The position numbers and the translations under genes are program-made. This document shows, piece by piece, positions 21,081-32,282 of a stretch of 64,000 nucleotides of DNA; position 1 is the stretch's first letter; each line of letters starts with the position of its first letter. Location of the stretch: the NCBI GenBank assembly GCA_011503125.2, contig WWBZ02000001.1:2294001-2358000 (forward strand), in the 5' to 3' direction. The notes beneath the pieces were generated by a model. It was not told where the DNA came from. It ran no database searches and saw only the letters and a program-made list of their open reading frames with translations. Source of the DNA: Botryosphaeria dothidea. Its lineage: Eukaryota > Ascomycota > Dothideomycetes > Botryosphaeriales > Botryosphaeriaceae.

Positions 21081-22157
21081 TGGATGAATGCTTGTCCGGA
21101 GAAATTTCACAATAGAAGATGCTTCCGCCAGTTGAGGCTAAGTTTGTACGTATGATACCCGAATGAACCTTGTCGCACTTTGATCTTTTGGGCATATCTT
21201 AAGGAAACATGCCCAACGTTATAGCATCCTGCATTCTAGCAAGGCATGATGTGAAATTCGATGAACCGGTGAAGCCTTGGTATCTGTTTCTTGCTTTAAG
21301 AGCGTGGATCCGCATCAGCCATGCTATGAATCTCCTATTATTGCAACGGCTCGGCTTCGTATCCAAGGCTCAGAATAGATCATGCTGGAGCAATCAAACA
21401 AGAAGCAAGGCTTGCCTGGCACATCATCTAACTACACTGCATGCGCCTCGTACGACACTGGAGATAAGTCCACACCCGAAAGGCTACGCATTCCAAGCCT
21501 AAGCCGACTTTTCATTGGCATTTTGCGGCCCCCATTCTAACCGACATGCCTCTTACTGTTTCTGTCGTTCAGGTAAGACTGGATTTGACCATGTGTTACA
21601 TGCTCAGCCCCATTGTGGACAGCTCAAGCAGTCGCATGGTCATGTTTCGTTTAGCGGCTGAACACTTTCGGTAAGCTACATGCAGAAATGAGCAGGATGG
21701 TGCAAACCCTTTTCATGCTTTTTTACTCAAAACTTACCGTAGACTCACCCTGGCGTGAAATTGGACGAAAAAGCGAAAAGACCCAAATCTTCCGCATGCT
21801 ATGCCCGCTCCGCAACTTTGCGCCTCGTAGTAAGCGCTGTAGGACTTTCTAACCTCGCTTGTCCTCGACAGCGTTCTGCCTTGTGTGACGCAAGATCCGT
21901 GTATTGGGAAATCGAGGCGGTCCGCTGGTGTTTTTGATCAATGTGACTTCAGCTCTTGGGTTTAATAATAGCGATTTACGCCTTTCATCCTTCACCGTTC
22001 AGTAGAGCGATGGAAGGCGGCCAGCTGAAAGCCTGAGCGACGGCACGGGCAAGACATACAAGACGAACACCATCCCTGAGAAATCGGCCTCATCTCAGCC
22101 TTTTTCTTCGCTCGCGAATCCGATCTTTCGCACGGTCAAACAATACAACTTGACGTC
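21081..22157. other. Intergenic, vps34 to MARVEL gene
   Basis: About 1.08 kb in tandem orientation. Small ORFs (for example 21209-21502) show no known domain. The last ~150 bp are CT-rich, as in fungal promoters. Confidence 0.5.
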
Positions 22158-23329
22158 ATGACTGGCCATTCAACCCAGATGGTCACTGTGCCGTGCTGGT
22201 TTACCATTCTGCGCGTCTTCCAACTCGTGCTTGCCTTGGTTATCATCATTATCAGCGCCTTTCGCCTGCATTACCGAATGAACGCTGCCTATTTCTACTC
22301 CGTCGTAGTCGTGAGTCTCTTAAATACCCTGCGCGATATTTACACTATGATCTATGTACCCTTAAAAAGTCAGGAGACTAAGTCGATGTGAAGGCCTGCG
22401 CAACCATCATGACCTCTACTTACCACCTCATCGCAACATTCACCTTCCAAAAAGCCTACAACGCATGGATAATTCTCTTTTTGGATGTCATACTGGTATT
22501 CATCTGGCTTATAGCCTTGGGCCTCACTGGAGACCTAGCAAGAAGTTGGACGCGTGATGACCCATGTCACGGTTCGGGAGACAACTACTACTGCTCGCGG
22601 AGCAACAGAAGGAATACAGCAATAGCCGTTGCGTGCCTCTGCGCCAATGAGTTGTAAGCCTTGACCCGAACCGCCCCATTATCTGATTCACGTTGACCTG
22701 AGCCGTAAAGCCTTCTCTTCCTCATCACTCTCATCATCTTCTCCATCCGCCTCCACCGCCAGCGCAAAGCCGACCAGCCTTCCAGCTCTGCCACGCCTCC
22801 TCCAAACTACGCGGAACACGCGCAACGCAGCCCCTACCGCGGCGATGGCAATCCCTACGCTCCCCCAACTACCAACGCCGCCATACCCTTCGAGAAGATC
22901 ACTCCGCCGGCCCACTTCTCCCAACCAATCACCCAGAGCTACCAGCAACCCGCAGCGCAGCAGCAGCACCAACCTCCCCAGCCGTCCCCGTACAACCAAA
23001 CATCTCCTGCATCCACGCAAGCGACCCCAGCGACGCAGTCGCCCTTACCTTCCCCTGGATACCCACCGCTCCGGAACTTCTCCTCTCCCATCAGCAGCCT
23101 TCACCACCGACCACAGCCATCGCCCAGCCTGTTTTCCGCGCCGTCCCCGCTAATGACGCCGCAGCAGTCTGCGGTATCTCCGCCGCGATCAGTGGTGTCC
23201 CCGCTCTCCATCAGCAGCGATAGTAACAGTAGCCTGGTGAGCGGATCCAGGACTACTGGCGGAGATTGGAGGCACGGTCGGCGGTACTACCAGAAGCCGT
23301 CTGTCGCGGACGATGAAGGGAGCTCATGA
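22158..23329 (+). CDS. MARVEL-type four-TM membrane protein with Pro/Gln/Ser-rich tail
   Basis: Exons 22158-22310, 22394-22653 and 22711-23329; introns 83 nt (GTGAGT...GTGAAG) and 57 nt (GTAAGC...GTAAAG). The joined frame is 343 aa. Four hydrophobic helices are seen: residues 13-35 (TILRVFQLVLALVIII), around 45-65 (YSVVV, then YHLIATFTF), 70-95 (WIILFLDVILVFIWLIALGL) and one across the second intron (AIAVACLCANEFLLFLITLII). A CxxxxxxxxC pair lies in the last loop. The long tail (about 205 residues) is rich in P, Q and S (YQQPAAQQQHQ; PSPGYPP) and probably cytosolic. Fungal MARVEL proteins sit at the plasma membrane; the exact role here is unknown. The third exon has no ATG and is easily missed. 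Confidence 0.85.
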
Positions 23330-23849
23330 GCTGCAGACGAAGGACATCGGCGCCGGCGGGGCGTTGGAGAGAGTTCGGCAAGAGTTGATTTTCTTTTTTG
23401 TTCTCGAGACAAGTGAGAAAGTAAGACTGGAAAAGAATAATAGGACCTGGTGTCTTTCAGATACAAATAGATTTACATCTCAACTTGCACTGTATGTACC
23501 GCGTAAATGTCACCGCAAACATGAATATCACAGACGCTACCGAATCGTCGCCAACCCAAGAACGCCACCTCTTCAGAGATATCCTGCTGACATGGAAAAC
23601 ATGACAAGCACCCTTTTCTCTTCCCAAGAGACGCAGGGTATACCCTCCGCTGCAATAACCGGTCTTCGCTCAATGCCCCCGTATGCACATTCCAATGCCT
23701 TGATGCCAAATGATGATGCTGTCGCCAATTCGTTTCCAACGCCAACGCCATTAGACTGAATAACCACCAAAAAAAGTATGTGGGAGAGAGTAACTCTTCA
23801 GAAACCTTGTGTAATGCCAACAAATCCAGGGGGGAGTGTAGGAGAAAAT
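23330..23849. other. Convergent intergenic, MARVEL gene and ppn2
   Basis: 520 bp between two 3' ends. Short ORFs on both strands overlap each other and have no domain; I see nothing else. Confidence 0.5.
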
Positions 23850-25645
23850 TTATCTCTTATCTTCCTCCTCGGCAACATACCTTCCGCACTTGACATTGAC
23901 GAGACTTTGCTTTGCTGCGCCACCCCTAGGGTCAGCTTCAATGACGAGTGCGGTAAGCTTGCCACCCTTGACGCAGCCGGAATCGAGGCCCTTGGAGTAC
24001 TTCTTCATCTTGAGTCCCGTCTTTGCGTCGTGGCCGTAGATGACGGTGCTACGCTTGTCCTCAGGCAGGTACTTCTGGTAGTAGTTCCAGTACTGTGGTG
24101 ATGCAATTAGCGGAATGCGAAACGTCAATGTCAAAAAAGAATGGTATTACCTTGTACCAGGGCGTGCCAGCGCGTTCGGCGCTTGGCACCTTGGTGTCCA
24201 GATCCATGGTTCGCATGTTCATGACCTGAAATGGATCATGCCTCTCCAAGTCCACGCCGGCGATAAGACCGGCGTGCGCGACAACAACCTCGCCCATTCC
24301 CTTGATCTGGCCAACTTTGAGAATCACCGGGCATTGCTCGAGCCACTCGATTTGCTTTGCATTGAACTTTTTGGCCAGCTCCTTGTCCTTCTTGTTACCG
24401 CCGTTGCGAGCCTCATCTTCTCCAAGATGTTGGTTGCTACCCATATCCTGCTCCGCAACCTTCATGGCTTTGCGAGAGAGCAGCATGCGGTCCTCGTGGT
24501 TGCCGCGGACACAAGATGCGTGCACATCGCGAGCAAAGTCGACAACGCCGGGGGAATCAGGACCCTTGGCGATAATGTCACCAGTTAGGACAAGATGATC
24601 GGCAGCAGGGCGGAAGTCGATCTTGTTGAGGAGTTCGACGACTGGAAACATGTTATCAGGGAGGGACTGTTTATTTATAGAAAGGTGGGTACTCACGCTC
24701 CGACTTGCAGCCGTGCACATCTCCCACCACGATGAGACGCTGCCGGTCCGCAGATGAGGTGGGAAGAAGGCTGGGATCCAATGTCTTGACCTGCACCATG
24801 TCGGTGAAGGCAGGCCTTGCGTTTGCGCCGTAATATCCGTACTTTTGGGGGCCAACAAGGGCTTGGCTCAGGTCCGTTTGTTCGGTCCAGTATGGTCCTA
24901 GAAACCACCTCCACGAAAACACCAGAAGAATTGTAGCGACTACAATAGTGAGGGTAGCACGCTGAATCCGTCTCGGAATGCGCTGGGCGGCGACAAGAGT
25001 GACAATAGCAGGGGTGTACCAATTCTGCTTATCGCTGTAGTAGAACTCGTCGTCGTCGTGGTCTGCGTCGTGCTTGTGCTTGCGCCACTCGTTGGTGACG
25101 CTCTCGATCAAGGGGCGACTCTGCTGCCAGTTGCGGCTGTCCCCTCTTTGCGGGCGGTGGTGGGTGGGAAGCTCGTCGTCGCTGGTCACCTCATACTCCT
25201 TGAAGAGGCCATTGGACGATGGAGTCGCCATGTATCGGTAGTCGATGGTGCGGAAAGGAGACGTCGAGTGGGCGGAGACGAGGGTGGCGGAGGACGAGGT
25301 GCTGGAGGGGGAGGGACTGCGATAGCGTCGCGACTGGGGCGGGTGGTGGGAACGGTAGCGAGAGTGTCGGGCGGAAGGCTGGCTTTGGATATGAGTTGCT
25401 GTTTCTAGCGAGGCATCGGAAGAGCGTGCCGGCGGCGCAGGAGAGAGCGAGTAGGATTGCGGTGGCTGCGGGCGCGAGCTGGGGGCTGACGGTTGCACGC
25501 GGCTTGGCTGCTGCTGATGGCGATCCGGAGAGGAGTCTGCGGAGGAGGAGGAGGAGGAGGAGGAGGAGGAGGAGGAGCGGTTGTGTAGCAGACGGCGCTG
25601 CTCGCGGGAACTGGAGTCGTCGTCACCGCGTGGTGCTGGGGCCAT
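23850..25645 (-). CDS. ppn2: Ppn2-type zinc-dependent vacuolar endopolyphosphatase
   Basis: Exons 25645-24697, 24641-24151 and 24092-23850; introns 55 and 58 nt (GTGAGT...TTCCAG; GTAATA...CCACAG). Product 560 aa. The N-terminal third is disordered with a poly-Ser tract coded by a GAG/CTC repeat. A single TM (ATLTIVVATILLVFSW, about 230-245) makes a type II membrane protein. Metallophosphatase motifs follow in order: VVGDVHGCK, VLTGDIIAKGPDS, RGNHEDR, VVVAHAGL and IYGHDAKTGL, covering all metal ligands. Yeast Ppn2 cleaves polyphosphate in the vacuole lumen; the same topology supports that role. Other calcineurin-like phosphatases remain possible. Divergent from the small GTPase gene. Confidence 0.88.
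25541..25577. repeat. (GAG)n microsatellite coding poly-Ser in ppn2
   Basis: About twelve GAG units on the plus strand, read as TCC (Ser) on the minus strand. Likely length-variable between isolates. Confidence 0.85.
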
Positions 25646-26076
25646 GACGGCGGCGCACGGGGGTCGCTTCTATCGGGCCTTCCCAGAAGGGACAAGCGGC
25701 AGTCAGGAGAGCGAGAGATGCGGATCTGCTCGGCGGGGACGGTCTTGGAGGTACCCACAACGCTCCCTGCGCGTCACGATGGGCATAGGGCAGCGAGGGC
25801 AGAGGTGACGTTTGAATCTTGAGCGGCGCGATGGGGCGTCGCGACGCGGCGCAGAGCCGCCTGTCGCATGGCTGACGGCGCTTGTGGCAGCTAGGTCGCG
25901 CGCTCGCGCCAAGCCGTTGCTGGACGGGCCGACAGCCACTCAGCGGTGCGCGCCCGGCCCCCGTGCCTGACTTGCGGATGCGTGCCCAAGCTGCCAGCCA
26001 TATCTCCCCCCGACCGCGTGCGATCTTCCTCTCCTCGTCTTTTCTCCCTCGCCCGGGAGCTGAAAAAAGAAAAGGC
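25646..26076. promoter_or_regulatory. Divergent promoter of ppn2 and the small GTPase gene
   Basis: 431 bp, GC-rich, between the two ATGs. A CT-rich stretch (26010-26060) and an A-run lie just before the GTPase ATG. Confidence 0.6.
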
Positions 26077-26915
26077 ATGGAGTCGCCCCGCCCCAAGCAC
26101 AGCCACCAGAACATGAAGCACTCCAAGAACATGCCCGGCTCCGCCGTCTCCAGCATCCGCAGCCTCTCGTCGCGCGATGGCCAGGTGAGCATCGACAGCG
26201 TCTCGTCGCCCTCGATCGCGCCCCACGCCTCGTCCGCGCCCCTGGACAATGGCCTGCCCGCCAACCCCAACCGCATGCGCGACAACTTCAAGATCACCGT
26301 TATGGGTGACACTGGCGTCGGCAAGTCCGAGCTCGTCAAAAAGGTACCACTCCTCTCGCTCGCTGCTCTCAATGGCTAACCCCGGCCCAATAGTATGCCT
26401 ACGGCCACACCCACTTTCGCTTCAGCCCGGGCGACCGCATTAGCGGCTCCAAGCTCATCCGCCTGAGCAACAACGATGACTACATGCTGTCCGTCAACGA
26501 CACCTTCTCCGTCCACATGGACACCCCAATTGCCGTCCACCAGATCGGCCAGGCCGATGGCGTCATGCTGGTTTTCTCCCCCACGTCGCGCGAAAGCGTT
26601 GAGACCGTCATCAATGTTTTCAACTTCATCTGCACCCACTTCAAGGACCCCAAAGGCCGCAAGACCCTTCCCGTTGTCATTGTCGCCAACAAGGTTGACC
26701 TGGAGCTCCCCCAAGCAGAGCGCGCCAACCTGGCCAAGGGCGCAGACTTCGCCAAGCAGCGCAATGTCGCCTACTTTGAGACCTCCGCTTTGAATGAGGA
26801 GGGCATTGACGATGCTTTTGCCGGCATTGCTGAACGTATCCTCGCTTCCAAGTCGGAGAAGAAGGAGGCGGACGATGTGTTTACGAAGCTGAAGCGCAAG
26901 CTGCAAGGCAAGTGA
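26077..26915 (+). CDS. Atypical Ras-like small GTPase
   Basis: Two exons, 26077-26343 and 26394-26915 (intron 50 nt, GTACCA...CAATAG), 262 aa. A 70-residue Ser-rich leader comes before the G domain. G1 is GDTGVGKS at residues 77-84, G4 is NKVD and G5 is ETSAL, so guanine-nucleotide binding looks sound. The switch II motif DxxGQ is missing: the strand ends HMDTPIAVHQ and goes almost directly to ADGVMLVFSP, about seven residues shorter than Ras. Without the catalytic Gln, normal GTP hydrolysis is doubtful. The C-terminus is Lys-rich (KLKRKLQGK) and lacks a CaaX box, so membrane binding by prenylation is not expected. The role is unknown. Confidence 0.9.
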
Positions 26916-27581
26916 GCTAACTCGTTACGCTTCGTTTCCACTGGACCGGGACTGCCACTGGATCTGCTTTCCCCCTAGCCCCACACCTGCCGGACCCGCT
27001 TGCCAAACAGGACCCGGTGCTGTCTCCCTCGCGACCCAGCCCAATGCACCTGGCCGGATTCCATTGTATCCTGTTTTTCATAGTTCTTTTCTACGTCTCG
27101 TTGCTGTTCTTGTTTGCAAGCGTTGAGCGTTGATACCCCGTTCTGGCCGTCGTAATTACTTTCCAGCAGGATCCCGCGAGTACCAGGAAGCAGCTCTGCG
27201 CCTCACAGACCGGAGAGGCGCACACATTCTCGGCCAAGATGACCATGTCCGCTGGATGCACGTTCCTTGGCCGATAATCGACACTTGTATAACAATTGCC
27301 GTCCTGGAGTACACACGCGCAGCCTTGACAATTCCTCTCACGCACCCCCTCTTCCCGGTTGACCCGAGGCTTCTCTAAATCTTATACGAAAGGAAATATG
27401 TATGCCGCGTAAACGAACAAGGACGACCTTGGGAAATCTTCTGGAGTTTACGAGGCTATCTGCTTATCATTTGCCTACCGAATCGTCACGGTCATTGGGA
27501 GTTCAGTCGGCTTGGAGGGAATTGTATAGGTAAAAGGAGGTTAATGTCGGATATGTAGCTTAGGAACCTTGGAGAGGGGTG
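26916..27581. other. Intergenic after the small GTPase gene
   Basis: About 670 bp, 3' UTR and spacer of the GTPase gene; no supported ORF. Confidence 0.5.
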
Positions 27582-28364
27582 TTAAGTCAATGGAGGTATT
27601 TTGTAACTTTTTGCAAGGTTTGACTGAATTTGGAACCCATTGGGAAGATGCACACAATATCTGCGCTCATCATAGCCAGAAATGTACATGTACAGGAAGT
27701 AAAGTTTCCATCTCAAAGAAACACCGCTTTCCCCCTTTCGCAAGCTGGCGACTGCATCTCCACTTTCTTCGTCCGGAAGTTGATCCTCCATGGCTGGCGC
27801 GACCGAATGCATAACAGGTGGCGAGAGGTAAATAAACAACGTTCCAGCGTTTGAGTTTAAATCGGATGTTGGAGGAGCAGACGATGACGTCGGTGAGTCG
27901 GCCGCCGCCGCCGCTCGTCGCTGTGGGGAAGGGTTCGCCGCCGCGTCGCCCTGAAATTGTGGAGACGATCCTTGCACCTGCAGCAACACCTCCGTGCTCC
28001 CGCGCCCGGATGGGATGGCTAACGTCACGTGATTTTCTATTTCGGGCAGGGAGTCGTGCGAGCCGGTGCTGGGGCGGATTATCGCGTCGTTGATCGCTAT
28101 GGAGGGTTGCGGCATGTGTTCATTATTATTTGTGTTTGAGTTTGAGCTTGGGCTGGCCTGACAGATGGTCTGATCTTGGTTAGCACTGCGGTGTTTCTGC
28201 CACGATGCTGAGACCCTTCGCCTCCGTGAATGGCATGGCCGACCTCTGCGGCATTTGACACTACATTTGGCGGTGTTTATGACGGACGTCAAAAACTTCT
28301 CCAGTGTACCTTGACTGACAGAGACCATTGTCACTGATGTAAGCAATAGGGAAGGGAGCACCAT
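27582..28364 (-). CDS. Possible hypothetical protein, low-complexity
   Basis: An uninterrupted 260-codon minus frame with an ATG at 28364. It has an Arg-rich patch (RRGRPCHSRRRR), a stretch rich in Ser, Asn and Pro, and an Ala run. No known domain is visible. The composition looks more like a disordered protein than random sequence, but no homology supports it, and introns cannot be excluded. Treat as tentative. Confidence 0.25.
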   Translation of the reverse strand: MVLPSLLLTSVTMVSVSQGTLEKFLTSVINTAKCSVKCRRGRPCHSRRRRVSASWQKHRSANQDQTICQASPSSNSNTNNNEHMPQPSIAINDAIIRPSTGSHDSLPEIENHVTLAIPSGRGSTEVLLQVQGSSPQFQGDAAANPSPQRRAAAAADSPTSSSAPPTSDLNSNAGTLFIYLSPPVMHSVAPAMEDQLPDEESGDAVASLRKGESGVSLRWKLYFLYMYISGYDERRYCVHLPNGFQIQSNLAKSYKIPPLT

Positions 28365-31056
28365 GCTTCCTGCAGTGGTTTACGGTCAGAGAGGTTGCGG
28401 AGAAATACTTCAATGCGAGCGAGGTAATTCCTGCGCTTAATTGTGATTGGTTGTTGGCCGGGCTCTGTCTCATTGACTAGCCCGCGATTGGACGTGTTTC
28501 ATCTAAAAAGGTCGGGTCTTATTAAGTTACCCGGAGATGTTTTTCTTCCGGGACCTGAGCTCGGGGACAGCAATATTATTGAGGCGGCGACCTGCGCGCC
28601 TTGGGCGCTGCGAGGTGCGTTGAGAAGCAGCGTTCAGACATGAGAGCCACCCAGCCATAATCGATTACAACTGCGATAACCGAGTGAAACAACGCATTTC
28701 AACCAAGCGAACAGCTGTTCCGCGCGCGGGCGATCATGCAACTCGCCTCCTAAGATATCCTGGGGCGCTGTATGTATGAATTGTTGACGGATCCAGAAAA
28801 TACCTAATTTTGGGCTGTTTAACAGAATTTTCGAGAGAACATGCTAGATGTACTGTATATTCGGCCTCATCAGATTTTACTAGATTCTACATGAATTATC
28901 TAGCCAATAAAAATGCATGAATTGCTCCTTGAAAGTGCTCGGATTTTGCCCAACTGGGGTTTATATTTCATATATTCAGAGAAGTATTAAAGAACAACCC
29001 AGCAGACTTTCGAATCATTAAAGAACTTGGCAAGTGCTACTTGAATTTGTACGAGGGAGATGGTTGGATTCATTTATCAAGTTAGAAGAGGGGTTGCGTG
29101 GCTGTGTAGATTGATACTACGCAAGGCTACAAATCAGCATCACCCTCGACCACTCGTGGGGGGCTGTGGCGCCCTGGTCCTCGTCATGGAAAGGCAGACT
29201 AGGTTTTAGCTGGCATGGCTTAGTAGATGGCTTGTCTCTGTCACATACGATGTAGCCTTACAAGGCAGATTTCTATTCCGTATTCGCGCTCCTCTGATTT
29301 AATCATAACGTCCACTTCACCAAAGAATTCCGAGATCCAAACCTGCAACGCAACTCTCGAGTGTTGAAGCTTCACTATAGTCAACTCGGTTAGAACCCAT
29401 TTACCCATTAAAAAATGAAGATCTTACTAGCGGCTGCAGGCTTATCGTGCTTGGGCCGCCCGTTTCCTCGTCACCTGAGGCCTGTTGATTGAATATGGCA
29501 CTGGCGTACTGTCTTTTTCTTCAAGCAGTCGAATAGAGTAGATCTTGGGTATGAATATTCAAGTACCGCGGCCTGACATCAGAGCGTGGCTAGCAGCAAT
29601 GGCTACGTGCGGTGCTCTCAGTTAAGGATTGGTGTGATCCTTGTTGCCGCACATTTTCCCACGTGATACTGATTAGGCCGGATTCACGGGCTTCTCCTGT
29701 TCAGACAAGGGCCTGGAGAGCCCGTATAGAGGTTTGAAATGCTAGCGGTAGCATTGCTGGATACAGCGCGATGGTCCGAGGGGCCTGGCTTGATACTGTT
29801 TGAGTGTGATCCTATGCATCCATGCGGACCTTTGTCTTTGGAAGCATTTTTTCTGCAACGGAGAACGCGCCACCACCTTAAAATCTTTCTACTACTGCTT
29901 TCACTCTCTTGACAACCAGTACATTGTGAGCCTAATATTTAAAATACGAACCCATTCTCTGAATCAAGAGACGTATGCTGATTATGAACTTACATCGTCC
30001 GACAGAAGATCGAGGCCGGACATTGGTTTTCAATCCAGTCAATGTGGCCGTAAGCCTTGCCTCTCGCTTCCCAACATCAACGATAACCATGATTCGTGGC
30101 AATATTTCGATAATTCCAGGTGTGGGATAGCACCACAAATAGGGTGGAGATTGTAATTTTGGGGCCTTTGTCTGCGAAAATCCCACGACAGGAGATGTTG
30201 CGGTGCTCAGACGGGCTCGGGCTTTTAATATTCACCATGGCTGTAGTTTCCTCTCACGCTTGGGTAAGGCTTGGTTTGATCGAAAAATCTACAGCCTTAC
30301 ATGGATTAGGAGATAGTGCCTATTCAACAGCCACTTGCACGGGCACCGTCATTGGGGGGCACGACCTTCTGGTCAGCAATTGGATTGTCGCTTTAACGTT
30401 TAAGGCTACATGCATGCATTATTCCTGCCTTTCCTTGGCGGCTGCCTCGCAAGTGTAACTAACGGTCAAGACTCATACAACGCTGATGGCGTAGAGCGAT
30501 CAAGTGCTGCGGGTTCGGTGTTCGTCAGCCTACTCTCGTCCAATGGGATTGACTTGTGTACATTTTCCCGAGGATCAAGCTCAATTTCCAAGCCTGCTGT
30601 ACAAATTCCTCTCCAATAAGGAGTCCCGTGCGCGGGCGCCACGGATAATTAAGGCGGACCTGGATTGCTTTTCGCCTTTGGATCCGCCCTACCGAGCGCT
30701 GATATATGGAGTTGGAGGTGTTAATTTTGCGCCATACGGAAGACTTTAGGCGGGATCCTTAGGTCTGAATTGCTCATTTAGTGACACATTTTGTAGATAC
30801 AGCTGTGTGAAAGGCGTCTCGGGCAGATAATCGTGTCGTATCTTCATTTGCTTAGAGAGTCTCCCTGTCATTGGATTGATCATCATTCGGATATGTGTCG
30901 TCAAATATTAGCTGTAACCTCCGTGCATGTGGACGTAAGACTACACAATAAAGTTTTCATGGTTGTCACGAAGCCGTAGCGCAGTGCATTTTGTTGACAC
31001 TGCTGTCATCTTCCACTTCATTAACACCAACGCAGCCAGCACAAGCAAAGACCGAC
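28365..31056. other. Intergenic, AT-richer spacer before the DUF6594 gene
   Basis: About 2.7 kb. Between 28750 and 29420 the sequence is AT-richer with many TpA steps. ORFs up to 118 codons (29800-30156, 30120-30458) have no domain and overlap on both strands. I see no transposon ends, RNA gene or promoter that I can name. Confidence 0.45.
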
Positions 31057-32168
31057 ATGCGGACGATGGAGGACCCTGAACTTGGAGAGGAATATTCCAT
31101 ACCGCAAGGTCCTAAAAGGTGGTACCCTTATATTGATGGCTATCCGGGCAAGACTGGAACGATCTTCCGCAGATTCGACCGAATCGCAGCTCGAAACCTA
31201 CTCTATCTGGAAAGTGAGCTTACGGCCCTTGAGCACAGGCTAGATAGCCTAGAACAAAGAGAAAATTCAGATGCCGTGGTCCAGTCCTGGGCCCGGAATT
31301 GGCCGGTCCTTAAGGAGTCTGCAGACATGAATGTTCCAGCTGCCAAAGAGGTCAAAGACGTAGTCATGGAGATCAGATAAAAAGTAAAGGAGTACCGTGA
31401 GTGACATCATATCTTCAAATTGACATTGTCTGATGGTGTCTACAGAAGAAGCTCTAGTCTTGTTCCATCGGGTTTTATCATTTAGCTCTCCCGAAAGACG
31501 CGCTCTAAAATCCAACCGCCGGGCACTTGCAGACTGTTCTGACTGGAGTCAGCAACAAGAAAAAATGATCACCGACGTATTGGGAAAACACCTCGACAAA
31601 GAGAATGAGCAGGATCTCTGTGTACTAAGGAAGCTACCAACGCCAGACCCTTTGACAAGTTTACTTGAAGGTAGACCAGCCTTCCTATTCAGGGTAAGAG
31701 TCTCCTCATAACTTCTCCGAGCAGAGATATTGAACAGGACACAGGAGAAAGTAGACGGCCAATTCGTCGATTACGTCCGGCATCAGCGGGTAGAAAAAGC
31801 AGTAAGCGCGATCACTTCCATCGTTGCTGCTACTTTCCTGATCGGTGCGGTACTCGGTCTATACTTTGTGGGATCACAGAGTGCTCGGCTTGGGATGCTA
31901 TGTGGGTTTACAATTGCTTTCGCAGGATCCTTGGCCGTGCTCACGAATGCGCAACGCCAAGAGGTCTTCGCCGTAACCGCTGCGTAAGAGTGAAAGCTTC
32001 ATGAGAGGATTATTGATACTGACAGTTTGTAGTTGTGCTGCAGTCCTCTTGGTATTCCTTAGCGGAGATTTTGCGCAGAAATCACCCTCCTCTTCAGATC
32101 CCCTGACAGGAACGACTGTGACAACAGTCACCTCTCCCCTCGTCGCATCTATGACAGCTAGCACTTGA
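31057..32168 (+). pseudogene. DUF6594 membrane protein gene with one in-frame stop
   Basis: Four exons (31057-31396, 31446-31693, 31745-31983, 32033-32168), with introns of 49, 51 and 49 nt, join into a 321-codon frame. Typical DUF6594 landmarks are seen: IFRRFDRIAARNLLYLESELTALE, split here as IFRRFDRIAARN and LLYLESELTALE, then KVKEYQEAL, and a C-terminal pair of TM helices (AATFLIGAVLGLYF; MLCGFTIAFAGSLAVL) followed by EVFAVTAACAAVLLVFLSGD. A TAA at 31378-31380, just before KVKEY, is the only defect. A CAA-to-TAA change would explain it. DUF6594 proteins are numerous in Pezizomycotina and of unknown function. Alternatively a true short protein ends there, but the intact downstream exons argue for recent loss or a base error. 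Confidence 0.8.
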
Positions 32169-32282
32169 ATCACATGATATGTTTGCAACAGACTTCGTTA
32201 AAATACGAAGAGATTAATCTCCATGCTGATATTTCGGGTTGGCCGTTCATTCTGTATCTGATGTACGGGATGAAACGGGTTT

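Noticed and set aside
23313..23759. 148-codon plus-strand frame after the MARVEL gene
   Set aside because: Overlaps the true stop of the MARVEL gene in another frame and has no recognisable domain; probably 3' UTR.
30120..30458. 112-codon frame with a short Cys-containing end, considered as a small secreted effector
   Set aside because: No signal peptide at an ATG with good context, few Cys, and no support for splicing; indistinguishable from chance.
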